Assembly: GCA_002049455.2 (NCBI GenBank)
Contig: KV918767.1
Span: forward strand, 180,256-244,255
Source: Porphyra umbilicalis
Lineage: Eukaryota; Rhodophyta; Bangiophyceae; Bangiales; Bangiaceae
Direction: 5' to 3'
DNA: 64,000 nt
Shown: positions 22,625 to 34,331 of the stretch, piece after piece
Position numbering within the stretch: position 1 is the stretch's first letter
Layout of the letters: each line of letters begins with the position of its first letter
The notes under the pieces: generated by a model
What the model saw: only the letters and a program-made list of their open reading frames with translations
Told to the model about the DNA's origin: nothing
Database searches by the model: none
Translations under genes and position numbers: made by a program

Positions 22625-23910
22625 AAGATTCCGCTCTACCGAGCTGCTGTGGAGGGGCAGCAGAGCGCGTCGACTCGTCGGGACGTTCCGTCGGCCACTT
22701 CGCAATGATGGGCGCTGCTGTGGTTAGCCGAGGCCCGCCTCGTATCGGACTACCTTGGCTGATGCCTCTATGTGCACTGCTTTTGGCTTGCCACGCTATG
22801 CAAGCCGTGGTGTACGCTCTGTGTTGGACGTGCAGCTGGTTGTTGGTCGGTGGCGGCTGCGGGTGTTTGCGTGTTGGCAGCGTCGGCTCTGCCGGTGCGG
22901 TGCAAGCTGCGGCGGTGGTCTGGTATGAATGCGCTGGGTGTTTGGGCGCTGCCCTTGGTGCCACTTGCGTGGTGACGGGTGCCGCTTCCGCTGCCTGGGG
23001 GGAGCATGCTTGTCTGACTGCATTTTCCGCGGTTGGTCACCCCGCAGTCGGACCTGGGCTTCCTGCGTTTGAGTGTTCCAGCAAGCGGTGTGGGGTATGC
23101 TGGCCTGTGGCGGATGAAATAGATACAAGCTGCGAGGTCTGTCGGTGGGCACTGGCAATTCATGCAAGGTGCGTCTTGTTGTACAAAGTTTTGTAGGATG
23201 GCGTTCATGTCGCCGCGGCGCGCGTGCCCAAGCTGTTGCCGCGTTTCCTTCGCCCTCCCGAAAAGTGCAGCAGACACATACGTCGTCCACCAATTTGGTC
23301 GCGGGGACGACACAGGTGCCGTCGCCACCACTCACCCGCGGGGCAGACGTACACTCGCAAGCGACGCGACCGCCGCAGGGGAAGCGTGCCGAGGACGGCT
23401 GAGCACTGGGACCCAAGACGAGACGTCGGTGGTGCGTTTCTCGGACGAGCAAGCGCGACGGTGGGTTGACGCGCATGGCGCAGAGTGACATCACTTGCTT
23501 CGACAGGACCGAGGCGATCCAGACCAAGCTGGGCAGCACAAGGCCGAAACGAACACACACCACAATGGCACACCAGTGATGCGCGCCCCGTGCGCACCAA
23601 AACGAAAGTGTGTAGAGCAACCTTGGAGAGTTGCGGCCGTTGTCGACCGACTCGTTTGTTTGTTCGCACACACCCGCACCCGATCACTCCTAGACACACC
23701 CAGCCCGCAGCCAAAGCCCCGTGTCGGCCCCATCACCGACAAAGCCCCCACGTACATCCACCCCCCCAAGCGCCCCCCCACAACTGCCCCCACCGCCCAT
23801 AGCGTGACAAAGACGGAACAGACCACCTTGCCACGCGCAGCGACGTTGCGCACCTTCGCATGGATCCGCAACCCGCGACCCACAGCCGCTGCCGCCGCCG
23901 CCGGCGCGAC
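22625..23910. other. No gene recognised
   Basis: Moderate-GC region between OST4 and P2. A plus-strand frame (22705-23196) gives a Cys- and Val-rich hydrophobic translation with no family match and unusual composition, so it is not called. The rest may be 3' flanks of both neighbours. Confidence 0.3.
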
Positions 23911-24237
23911 TTAGTCAAACAGCCCAAAGCCCATGTCGTCATCTTCCTCCTCCTCCTCTTCCTCCTCCTCCTTCTTCTCCTCCTCGGCCGGGGCGTCACC
24001 ACCGGCAGCAGCGCCGCCCGCCGCCGCGCCGCCGCCCGACGGGACTGCAGAAAACTTGGTCATGCCCTCGGCAATGACCTCGTTGATGTCCTTCCCGGAG
24101 AGCTCCGACATGAGCTTTTCGAGGATGGAGTCGTCGACCTCGGCGCCGACCGCGGAGAGGATGCCCTTCACATCGTCCGCAGATGGCGAGGCGTTGCCGC
24201 CCATCACTGCCAGCATGTAGGCGCTCAGGTACTTCAT
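23911..24237 (-). CDS. RPLP2: 60S acidic ribosomal protein P2
   Basis: A 108-residue protein starting [20 protein letters not shown], followed by [20 protein letters not shown], the standard P2 N-terminal dimerisation domain. A Gly/Ala hinge leads to an acidic Glu/Lys block and the invariant C-terminus [10 protein letters not shown], which recruits elongation factors to the ribosomal stalk. Length is normal for the family (about 110). The ATG at 24237 gives the family start; a few extra in-frame codons lie upstream. An untranslated first exon cannot be excluded. Confidence 0.96.
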   Translation of the reverse strand: MKYLSAYMLAVMGGNASPSADDVKGILSAVGAEVDDSILEKLMSELSGKDINEVIAEGMTKFSAVPSGGGAAAGGAAAGGDAPAEEEKKEEEEEEEEEDDDMGFGLFD

Positions 24238-25239
24238 GATGCCAAAGGGTGGGGGGGGAAGGGGGTCACTCACAAGGTTGATGCGAGGAAAGGGGGGGTT
24301 GATTGGGGGTGACGATGGTTGGTGTGGTCGGGGGGTGCATCTGAGGCCGTTGAGGGGGACGAGCCCACGACGGCCAGCGCATCCCCAGCAACCGCGGCGC
24401 TACCCGCCAATTTGTGTGTATCCGGCAACTGTCGTCGTCGAGTCGATTTGCCGGATGTGGAGGGTGTCCAGCTGTCCCCCACTCCCGTGACATATTTACA
24501 TCAAGCGATACTTTGAAAACAGTTTGAACTTGTTGCACGTTCCGCATCAATTGATCGCCCAGGAATTTGCCACTACCGTTTGCCCCCTCTGATCCATTGA
24601 CCGGAATTCTCCGCCGCCGTCACGCTCGTGGCGCCTGCCAGCGTGGCGCGTCGCGACCTGCCCAGGCGACCGCCGTCGGCCATATCTGGTACGCTCGTGT
24701 CCAGTACCGCGTGGGCACGACCACGCTCTTGCCGTCCCCTTTGCTCCCCCCCCCCCCCACACTGGGGCATGTGCACAACAGTCGTCCCGGCACCCGCCTA
24801 CAAGGGCGCCTCCAGCGCTGCGGCGTCGCGGCTGCTTGCATTTTCCTCCCCTGGTCCTCTCCCCCACGCCCCCCGACGGGCCGTTGGATCAGTAACCGCC
24901 ATGAGACAGTAAGCAAGATATCCCCTATCGACGTGACGACCCCTGCAGGCCGCGCGTGGCGCACAATTCAACGGCTACAGCGTGTGCGCACCTCTCCCCC
25001 CCGTCTCTGTCTACCTTGCGTGTCCCGGCCAGCCATCCGGCCAGCCCGCACGCGGGTACTCGCTACTTCATACTTGTGAGCAGGACGTCCCCGACGCGCC
25101 TGACACGCCAAGACGGGTACAACAGCTCCGTGGCTCCTGCGCCCGTCTGGGAGTCGGCGCCAAGGCTCTCGAGTACTCGTTGGCTCCCACGCCCCCACCT
25201 TCCACTCTCCCTTGAGCCCCACGCCGGGTCGGTGGTCAC
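24238..25239. other. No gene recognised; upstream of P2 and downstream of tyrosinase 1
   Basis: One kilobase that must include the P2 promoter (transcribed leftwards) and the 3' end of the tyrosinase-like gene. No repeat, RNA gene or domain was recognised. Confidence 0.35.
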
Positions 25240-26678
25240 CTACAGGCGGCCAACAACGGCAGCTGACCTCGGCGCCGCCCCCGTTGTGCGCCCCTGCGCA
25301 CGGTACGCTTCCGTGGTGTCCACCGACTGGGCGGCGTCCGCCTCGGCCACGTCCGTCTCTGCGCGCGCCGTCACAGCCAGTGGAGCCACCGCCGCCGTGG
25401 CAGCTGCCTCGGCACGCGGCGACCAGGCAGCACGGCCGTCGAGCGTCACATTTTCGGGCGTACCTGGCCCACCGACGTACAGCACACACGGTAGCGCAAG
25501 AGCGGTGGCGACGGAGACGCCAAACGGGCTGAGCTCATCGTCAACCGACACGTTGCGCCCGCCGTGGGCCCCATTGTACTCGGCCGCGCCGGCAAACGCT
25601 TGGCGGCTTACCCACAGCCGATCGAGGTACGCGTGGTGCAGATAAAACGCCGGGTCGTTTGGGCTCGACGGCGCGTCGGCCATGTCGCCACCGTCGCCGC
25701 CAATGGCGAGGCGCTGGAGCTGTTGGCGGAGCTCGAGGTCGGCGGAAAAGTCGGCAAACGTCGCGCTCTCTGTAATGAGCGCGATAAGCTCATCGGTCGA
25801 CGGCCACGGCTCCCTGGCGCCCATGCTGCCCGCCTCCCCAGACGTGAAGCCGCGGCTGACGCAGTGGGGGTTGGGCAGGTCCGACTCGATGCCCTCAAAG
25901 GGGCCGTCAGGGATGCACCCGCCGGGGGTGGCGCCGCCAAGGAGGTCTGTGCCCCACACCTGCGAGGTGGGCGGTGACGCCGCGTCGAGAGACCAGTCCC
26001 CTGTGCAGCGAAAACGCCAGTCTCGTGTCGCGCGTCGATGCGACGCCAGGAAACACCAAGGGGGAAAAGGAGACGAGCAACGGTGGAAAAGAGGTCAGCT
26101 CCGTGCCCAGTACACGTGGGTCCCAAACGCGCGTGGGTGCCCCACCGCAATCACACAGCGCACGCCGGGTAGCTTGCTCTCGCGAGGCTCTTGCTTGCCT
26201 CTCCCCCCGAACCAACAAAATGCTAGCCAACCCCCAACGTACACCATGGCAGCGCGACGGTCGGGTCGATTGTCCGCAGCGCGCCCTCCAACTCGACCAA
26301 GAACAGGCGGTGCCAGGGAAGGAACTGGGCGCCTCCAAGCGCAGCTTGCAAGTGCGCGATGTATTCAGCCACGAAAAGCTGGTACACGTCGCTGTCAATC
26401 AGGGCCCGCATGGCGGTCGTAAAGCGCGTCCGACCGGCGGCGGACAGCGACCGCACCTCGACGCGCGTGCGGTTATTGTCGGGCGTGCACCCACGCACAC
26501 CGTCGCCAAACGAATACGCCGGCGGAGTTGCTTGACGGAACACCTCAGCCAGCAGCGGGTAGGAGGTAGGCGCGCTCGGCGCCGACGCGATGGGTGCCGC
26601 CGAGAGTATCGCCGCGGTGGAGATGACGGTGACGACCGCCAAGCACGCGGCGGCCACCACACGACGAATGAGGGCCAT
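25240..26678 (-). CDS. Tyrosinase-family protein with degenerate copper sites (tyrosinase 1)
   Basis: Two exons, 26678-26243 and 26000-25240, giving 398 residues. The donor is GTACGT and the acceptor GCACAG; the splice rebuilds Trp in LPWWDW, the site used in tyrosinase 2. Residues 1-27 (MALIRRVVAAACLAVVTVIS) form a signal peptide, so the protein is probably secreted or sent to the endomembranes. Tyrosinase landmarks kept: QFLPWHRLFLVELE with His123, VWGTDLLGG, PHCVSRGFTSG and SPNDPAFYLHHAYLDRLW with His267/His268. Compared with tyrosinase 2, the second CuA His is Leu (AALGGAQF against AAHFGAQF), the first is Tyr with a stray His three residues on, and the two early CuB His are Gln and Arg. 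Normal di-copper chemistry is therefore unlikely; it may be a pseudoenzyme. It is divergent to tyrosinase 2. Confidence 0.85.
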
Positions 26679-27402
26679 GATCGGTGGATACAGCGGGCTG
26701 CACGACGGACAGGCGGGCGCCGCGGTCGCCACAAGCGGTCGGGGGGGGGGTGGCGCACGTCGTGGTTCCGTCCCTGTCGGGTGAGCGTGGTGGGCAGAAA
26801 CACTCGCGCGGAGGGTCGGAGGGCGGGCGGCGTGGCTGGGGTGGGTGCGCTCCGCCCCCGGACGCGGCGCGTTGGTGGCCGCTTAAACGTCGATCTGGCG
26901 ACACTCAACCCTGCCAACCGCGCCCCCAGTCCGCGTCCCCTCTCGGCATCGATCCTCGAGCGGCGCGCTCACTCCTAACCTTCTACAGCGACGCCACGAG
27001 GCTCTGGTGAGATCTCCCGCGCCGGCGCTCCTCACAACCTGTGCCTCGCTTCTGTGAGACGCACCTGAGGAAAGGAATACAGTGTACTCGCTTGGACCAC
27101 ACACTGATTCCACTTGCAGAAATTGGGGGGCTCCTTGCTCGGGGGGCGGCAGGAGGCCTCTGTCCCAGGCCCGTGTACGCGCCAGCCTGGATTGCCAGGT
27201 GGCAAGGGGCTGGAGCGGTCGCCTGTCCAAGCCCGAACAACTTTGGAAGTGCTGCGCAAGCAAAGGCCGTGCCCGGCCGCAAACCAACGTTGAACAGAGC
27301 CCCCGGGGTGGAGCCTCTGGCATCGAGTGAGGTGGCGGCGGCGGGCAACAGGGTCCGAAGCGGTAGCCAGGGCAGGGTCGGTCGCCGTATCACGGTCCGA
27401 AG
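26679..27402. promoter_or_regulatory. Upstream region of tyrosinase 1
   Basis: About 720 bases between the tyrosinase 1 start codon and the hAT-like element. It should hold the promoter of the leftward gene. No defined box was recognised; frames here are non-coding in appearance. Confidence 0.3.
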
Positions 27403-28538
27403 TAGGGTTGCCCAACTGGTTTATCGTAATTGGTTAAAACTGGTTTACATTGGGTAAAAATCGGACATCGCTTGCAAACTAGTTTCGGATGCAAAATATT
27501 GGTTAAACTGGTTGTTTTTTAAATACGGAACAGTTGCGGTCACGTGACCGGAATTGTCCCAGTTCTTTGGCGTTAAGTGCGTGACGAGTCCCAACTTGAT
27601 GACGCGTGCACGACCAGATCCGACGACTCGTGTCTTCGTCTCTCACACCAGCCCCGTCGCCGGCGCTTCCCGTACTGCGAGCCCACCATGGCTCCCGCAC
27701 ACAAGTCGGGCAACCACACCCCACGCGCCCGCACAGGAAAAGGACCGCCACGCACGCATCACGCCGCCGTGCGGGAAGAGTGAAGGTGCATGTACCTAGC
27801 AGCCTCGCGTAGATCTGAGAAAGAAAAGAAACAAGGAGGACCAATGCGCATGCCAAGAACACATCATGCACACAGAAGCAAAAGAGAAGGGAGCGCCGCG
27901 CAGAGGAGACAGATGCTCGTGTCAGACGCGCTGCACGCAGACAGCATCACATGTACTGGCAGCTCGAGCGACGTCCACATATCACCTACAAACGTATCAC
28001 CCACAAACACACGCGAGCACAATTCCATGTATCATACCATGCGGCTGGACGTGATGATGAGGGATGATGCCACAACCCTATGCGGTGCAGTAGACGGATG
28101 CCTACAACAAGTCAAAGACCAGCGTGGGTACAGCACATGGCACCAATGACCAACCGACGACAGAGCGTTGGGCGGGGGCGCGAGGACGGAGGTAGACTTG
28201 CAACGGGCTCGTTAGGCGTGGCACCGAGAGCAACAGAGACAACGGAACAGGATAGGGTGGGGGGGGGGACGAGTGTGGCGCTTGGGTCGGCGTGGCCTGG
28301 GAGAGTGGATTGCCCATGCCCGGGATGGGCCAACACGGCTGAAATTGCCGTGCGGACTGTCCGTGCACCTGTCACCTCTTGGGTGGCTGCGACCCACTCG
28401 CTGCGGAGCCACAGACACCCAGTCTCATTTGTGGCTGGTGCTCGCCCTTGTCCAACTAACTAGTTTAAAAACTGGTTATTGGCTACCGAACACATCGGAT
28501 GAACTGGTTCGGCCGCGCGAACCAATTGGGCAACCCTA
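27403..28538. mobile_element. Non-autonomous hAT-like DNA transposon, 1136 bp
   Basis: The left end TAGGGTTGCCCAACTGGTTT (27403) is inverted at the right end as AACCAATTGGGCAACCCTA (28538), differing by one base over 19. Flanks are GTCCGAAG (27395-27402) and GTTCGAAG (28539-28546), an 8-base duplication with one difference, so the insertion is not very recent. Subterminal ACTGGTT motifs repeat near both ends, as expected of transposase binding sites in hAT elements. No transposase is encoded. It lies between the two divergent tyrosinase genes. Confidence 0.85.
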
Positions 28539-28546
28539 GTTCGAAG

Positions 28547-30333
28547 TGGACCGGGGTGACGAGGCGCAAAGACAACCATGAGGATCCGCGGCACCATAGA
28601 AGATACTCTTGGATACCTTTCCAGTACAAGGGGCGGCAACAGCGTTGAGGGAAACCAGTCCACGGTCGGGCCGCGCGGGTACACCTGGAGCTGGAGGGCC
28701 GCAGACCTGTCCGACAGCACACAGCATTGGGAGATGCTCGGTGCCAGTGGGTTGCGGTCCGTCAAATCGACGGAGCGCAACGCAGTCGGGCCGCTGGTAC
28801 ACTCGGCACCCAGACGGTGCGCGTCTGCGCGCATTGGGCACGGATCTGGCGTCGAGACGCGGTCGAGAAGCTGTTGCTGTCTGCGTGCTGTACTCCTGTG
28901 GGCAGAGATCACGACAACCTGCTGGCCAAGATTGACATTGGTTTCGATTCCGGGTGCTGTGCGAAATCTTGCCGGCTGCGCGGATGTACTGCTTCCGCAG
29001 TTCCAGCTCAGCTCCATTTTTCCCCATTCCTCACAAATCTCGTCCTCCGCATGCGCGTCTGAGCGCCGCGCCGTACAGTTGTACGAGCCCCCTTCCGGGG
29101 GGGCCCGCCAAGATCAGGAAACAGGGCTCCACCCCATTGGCGCTGCTGGCGGCCAGCGTGGCCGCCCGGCGTCCAAGCCACCCGCCCCACTTGGTGCGAC
29201 CTTGACACGGCGTCTGCGGCGCACACTCCTCCTTTGGCCGCCCGGCAGGGTCGGGTCGCCGCCCGCCCCAGCGGGACGCGCCGCGTTGGCAGTGTCACAC
29301 GCCGCCCACGGGGCGCGCTCCGTGCCGAGGGGGAGATCCCCCTCAAGCGCTGCGTTGCAGGTGGCGTGCCCCCCAGCCCGGACCCCCTCGTGTCGGCCAC
29401 CGTGTGCCAAGGCGGGCGCACTATCTGCCGCTCGCCGTCTGACAGACCCACGCACAGCGGTGCGCAGATGCCCTTGCTTCCCCCCCCGGTTCGCCCCCCA
29501 TCCCTTGATCGACTTGAAGGACACGCCGTGGCCAGGGTTCCAACCAACAGCCAGCGGACCTTGGCACCAGTACCTTTCAAAGCAGCCGTCGCAAAAGGGT
29601 CGCCGCTCGCCGCGGCCGGCCCCAACGGGCGCCTGCTGCCGTGCCTCGCTTGCGTGCAGCAGCGCAGTGGATCGCCGCGGCTGCTACCCCGAACCGCTGC
29701 TGCGCCATCCCCGAGGCACTGTCTTTTGACCGGCGGGGCGCGCAGGACACCCCCTCCCGAGGGTCCGCCCCCCCCTGACACCAAACAAGCGTAGCGGCCC
29801 GCCGACGGCGCCGCCGCCGCCGCTGTCAGGGCCACGGCTGCGTCGGCGCGCCGGTCCCCCGCGTGGCCACCGCGGCGGGCCCCTGCCGCGTTTGTCATGC
29901 GCCCGCGGGGCGGCGCCCCCGGGCGCCAATGGAGAGATTGGCGCCGCTGCCGAGCCCGCGCGACGAGGTCGCTGCTGTCGCACCCGGCACCACGTCAGCG
30001 GGCGGATGGAAGGGCGCGGCTCCCTGCAACGTGCTAGCGGTGGGGGGGGGGGGGGGCTCTGAGCGGCTCCCGCGCGCAGGGGGGGGGGGGCGGACCCCCC
30101 GCGCACGCCCGCGGGGGCGTTGCGTGCCCTTCGCACGCGGGCGTCTGGGGTGCGATCGCCGCCCGGCGAGGGCGGCCGCAACCGTGCGTTCGACGGTTTA
30201 AGAGGCAGCGGCGGTCTGGTGGTGGGCTCGGACGCTTGTGTGGCCACTTGCATCGCCACCCCCACCGGCATTGGCTCTTCCATCCGCCAGGGGACGGCGA
30301 GCATCCTCACCCCCGCACGCCTCCCCCCTCAGC
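28547..30333. other. No gene recognised; upstream of tyrosinase 2
   Basis: A 1.8 kb stretch with several overlapping open frames of biased composition and G runs near 30040 and 30080. A plus-strand frame from 28578 to 29729 was considered but shows no domain. The promoter of tyrosinase 2 must lie in the right part. Confidence 0.3.
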
Positions 30334-32957
30334 ATGGCGCCCCTTCGACGGGTGCGCGCGAGCCTCCTGGCCGTCACCGCCGTTGCCGCCACGCTCCTGG
30401 CGGCGGCGCCCGCCCCGTCGACAGCCACCGTCTCTGTGGCGCCGCCCGAGGTGTCGCCCGGCGCCGAGGCCGTCGCCGCCACCCCAGAGCCGTCCCCCCT
30501 GCCACACGTGCGCCGCACCGGGGCGCCGCCGCTGGGCGCGTCACCCGGCGCCGAGGCCGATGCCGCCCGTGTGGGGCGGAGCTTGGAGGCAAATGACATG
30601 CTGTCGCTCGCCGTGTCGCCCGGCGCCGAAGCCGTCCCCGCGCCGGTCGTGCAAAGCGCTGAGCGCACCGACACGGCGCCGCCCGACGTGTCGCCCGGCG
30701 TGGAGGCGGTCGCGCCGACGCCCGGGGCGTCGCCCCGGCCCGACGTGCGCCGCGTCGAGGCGCCCCCGCCCGCCGCGTCGGCCGGCGTCGAGGCCGTGGC
30801 GGGCGCCCCCCCCTGCCGGCGGTCGTCCGCGCGCGCGCCGAGGCGGCCGCCGGCGGCTGCTGGCACCGCGGCGGCGGCGCCGACCGGGTGCGCTGCTGCC
30901 TGCGCCCGCGACCGTGTGGCCGCCGCACGTGCACGTGGCGCCGCGCCCCCGACGGCCGCTGGGTGCGCCGCTGCGGGCGCCCCACCTGCCCCCACCGCGT
31001 GTGCGTCAAGGTGCGCGCCTTGGACCAAGACGCCACCGAGCGGCAGGGTGACGACGACGGCGACGGCGACGGCGACGGCGGCGGCGGCGGCGGCGGCAGC
31101 CGCGGCGGCGACGGCGACGATCGCCGCACGGAGCGGTGCTGGTGGACGGGGCACGGGTGGGGCGACGTGCACCGCCGCCGCCGCTGCTGCGTGCTGACGT
31201 TTCCCTGCCCGGGCGGCGGCGGCGGTGGTGGGGGGGGGGGGGTGACTGCCGCTGGCGCCGCGAGTGGGTCGGCTTCCGCTACGAGTGGCGGCGGGTGTGC
31301 CGCCCCCACCGGCCGCGCCGGTGCCGCAAAACGGTGTGCGGGCCGCCGGGCGGCGGGGATCCGACCGTCGCGCCGACGCTGCCGCCGACGGTCCCGCCGA
31401 CACTGCCGCCGACGGTCGCGCCGACGTTGCCACCGCCGACGGTGCTGCCGACGCTGCCACCGACGCTGCCGCCGACGGTGGCGCCGACGTTGCCACCGCC
31501 GACGGTGCTGCCGACGCTGCCGCCGACACTACCGCCGACGGTGGCGCCGACGCTGCCGCCTCCGACGGTGCTGCCGACGCTGCCGCCGACGGCGCCGCCA
31601 ACGTCGACTCCGACGGCCCCCCCCACGCCCCCCCCAACGCCGTGGACGTTTGGTGACGGCCTCCGGTCGTGCACCGCCGCCAACGTGCGCACGCGGGTGG
31701 AGGTGCGGTCGCTGTCGGCGGCGGCGCGGTCCCGCTTCACAACCGCCTTCCGCACGCTCATCGACCGCGGGGAGTACAACCCGTTTGTGCCCTTCCACTC
31801 GGGCAACACGGACGCGGCGCACTTTGGGGCGCAGTTCCTCCCGTGGCACCGGCTGTACATCCTCGAGTTGGAGGACGCGCTGCGGGCCATCGACCCGCTG
31901 GTGGTGCTGCCGTACTGTACGTTGGGGGGGTGGGGTTGGGGACGATTGGGCGGGCACGCCGGGGTGCCGGGGCATGGACAAAAAGCGGGGGACCGGGAAG
32001 AGCATGGCGATGGACGGGGGCGCGATTCTAACCACTCTGTTTGCTCTGCGCTTGCGCTCCAGGCTCTGCTCTGTTTCTTTTCCTCACGCAGGGGACTGGT
32101 CCGTGGATGCGCTCTCGCCGGCAACGTCGCCCGTGTGGGGCACGGACCTCCTGGGCGGCTCCCTGCCCGGCCAGTGCATCCCTAACGGCCCCTTTCAAAA
32201 CATGCAAGCGACCAACCCGTCGCCCCACTGCGTGACGCGCGGCTTCACGTCGGGCCCCGGGGGCAGCATGGCCGGCATGACCTTTGAGGAGGCGGCCGTC
32301 CTCGCCGGCGTTGTCGAAGCGGGCACCCCCTACTCGACCTTTGCCGACGCGATTGAGCTCGCGCACAACCGCCCGCACGAGGCCATCGGCGCCGCGCAGC
32401 TGCTCGATGCGCAGGGCCAGCCAACGTCCCCGCCCGGCGACATGTGGTCCCTCGGGGTGAGCCCCAACGACCCCGCCTTTTTCCTCCACCACGCCTTTGT
32501 CGACAAGCTGTGGGCGGACCGCCAGGCGCGCGCCGACCCGACCGAGTACAATGGGCAGCACGGGGGGGTGGCCGCCTCTGCGTCGGCGGTGCTCGCCCCG
32601 TTTGGCGCCCCCGTGTCGACCGCCTTTCAACTCCCGTGCGTGCGCTACGGGGGGGGCCCCGTCGGCGCCCGCCGCCGCCGCCGCCCCCGGGTGCCGCGGC
32701 GGGACGGGCGCCCCGTCCCCCGCGCCGACGCGGCGCGGGCAGTGGCGGGCGCGCGGGCGGGCGCCGACGCTGCCGAGGCGGCGTTTGCGCGCCGCTCGGG
32801 CGCCTCTGAGGCGCAGATTGCGCGGGGGCGCGCCGCGCTGACGGCGGCGGCGACAGACGCGTTTTTGGCGGGCACGCTCGTGGCCGAGGTGGCGCTGCCG
32901 CCGGCAGAGGTGGGTGGGCCGGTGGAGGAGGCGGCGGTGGCGGTGGGGGGGGGGTAG
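30334..32957 (+). CDS. Secreted tyrosinase with Cys-rich N-terminal region (tyrosinase 2)
   Basis: Exon 1 runs from the ATG at 30334 to 31916 and exon 2 from 32092 to 32957; the splice (GTACGT donor, CACGCAG acceptor) gives LPYWDWSVDALSP. The start MAPLRRVRASLLAVTAVAAT is a signal peptide. Next come imperfect SPGAEAV repeats, then a Cys/Arg/Trp-rich region (about 30850-31360) with roughly 15-20 Cys, then a Thr/Pro linker (31366-31640) and the tyrosinase domain. All six copper His are present: CuA codons 31796, 31820 and 31847 (FH, AH, PWH), CuB 32364 and 32376 (AHNRPHEAIG) and the HH pair at 32487. It should oxidise phenols or o-diphenols outside the cytosol. Frame changes fall at a C run (about 30805) and a G run (about 31230), so exon 1 is approximate there. 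Confidence 0.82.
31366..31640 (+). repeat. Thr/Pro-rich coding minisatellite in tyrosinase 2
   Basis: Tandem units such as PTVAPTLPPTVPPTLPP and PTVLPTLPPTLPPTVAP are encoded by a repeated GCCGACGCTGCCGCC pattern, with a larger unit of about 63 bases recurring three times. In the protein this is an extended, probably O-glycosylated linker between the Cys-rich region and the tyrosinase domain. Copy number is likely to vary between individuals. Confidence 0.75.
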
Positions 32958-33045
32958 AGGTGGGGGGGGGGTAGAGGAGGCGGCGGTGCCGGTGGGGGGG
33001 GGGTAGAGGTGGGGGGGGGAGGCGCGAGGGGGGGGGGGGGTGTCG
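32925..33045. repeat. G-rich minisatellite
   Basis: Imperfect tandem units of GGTAGAGGTGGGGGG and GGAGGCGGCGGTG lie across the stop codon of tyrosinase 2 and just after it. It is likely to expand and contract, and may form G-quadruplexes. Confidence 0.6.
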
Positions 33046-34331
33046 GACGGGCAGGGGGTGGACGTGCGCCTTTGACGTGGGGGGCCCTGTGCGGCGGCCG
33101 CCCAGACCCGTACGGTGCGCCCGTCAATAGAAAATCGAGACGCCCATCGAGCGTGGCCACGGGCGCGCGTCGGGGCGGCGACCGTCCCGGCCGTGCAACG
33201 CCGTCGGCCGCGGGGGGAGCCGCACCGCCGCGGTGCCCCACGCCGCGCGCCGCAGCAGCGCGCCAAAAATGGGCGAGCGCCCGGACAATGACGTGGCCGT
33301 TGCGCCGGCCGCCGGCGGTCGGCCCGCGGCAGTCGGCGCCGCCGCGGGGGAGGTCGATGGCCGGCGCACGGCCGGCACCGTCAGACGCTTGCCCCGTCGA
33401 GGCGGGTGCGCGCTGCCGATCCAGGTCGAGAGCCCCGCTGATCCACGTGCCGGTCGCGCGGGGCCCCGCCGCCGGATCCGCCGGATGCGCGCCCGCCGTG
33501 GTGCCGCGTCCGCCGTGGCTGGCCCCGCGCGCCACCGCGCGTGGCGGCAGCCGATGGCGCCTCTCCCACACCGTCGTGCCCGCCGTCGGGCGCGCCGACG
33601 GTTGTGCGACGGCGGCCGCAAGCGCCCACCCCACCTCCGCAGTCGCGCGTCTGCCGGCGCGCGGTGCCGCCGCCGCGGCGGCGAGCGGCGCGCGGCCCGC
33701 TCTGCCGCCACGGGCCCGCTGCCGCCGCCACGCCTTGGCCCCCCCTCCTCAAAGCGGGCCACCCCCCACGCAACAGCGTCAAAGACGGACGCGGTGGCGG
33801 CGGCGGCCGACACTGCCGCAACCGCCACCGCGTGGTCGGGCGGCGCCGCCGACGCGATGAGCGCGGGCGCTCGCGCCGCTGGTGGCGGTGGCCCGCCGCG
33901 CGGGAACCGCCCCGCCGCGTCGCGTGGGGGGGATTGCCCGTGGCGGCCGTCGCGGTGGCGGCCGCAAAGCGCCACGGGGCCGTGCGCCGTCACTCGGTCG
34001 CCGCCGCCGCCCGCGGCGGCAGCGACGGCAGCGGCGGCAGTGCGGGCGGCGATGGCAACGGGTTTTGGCGGGGTGGCACGGGCCGCCGGCCGCCGGCCGA
34101 TGGGGCGGTCGCGGCCGCGGTCGCCGTCAGCGGCGCCGTCCCCGGGGGGGGGGCGGCCGCCCAAGCGGTCGCGCGTCGACGAGCAGGGCGCCGCGCGGCG
34201 GGCGCGGCGACGGGTGCGCGGCCGGCGTCGGCCGCGGCTGTCGCGGGGGGGACGCCGGCCCGGCTTGGAGCGGCCACCAAACTATCACGCTTGGAAAGGA
34301 TTGGTCCGGGCTTGTCCACCGTTTATTCGCC
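33046..34331. other. No gene recognised between convergent genes
   Basis: Arg/Ala/Pro-rich open frames on both strands without domains. The region separates the 3' ends of tyrosinase 2 and the trypsin-like protease; nothing else was recognised. Confidence 0.3.

Noticed and set aside
22705-23196. Hydrophobic, Cys-rich plus-strand frame after OST4
   Set aside because: Odd Cys/Val/Gly composition, no recognised family and no partner exons; could be 3' flank.
28935-28960. tRNA B-box-like GGTTTCGATTCC
   Set aside because: No matching acceptor stem, anticodon arm or A box at the right distance.
28578-29729. 383-residue plus-strand frame before tyrosinase 2
   Set aside because: No domain and background-like Arg/Pro/Ala composition in its second half.
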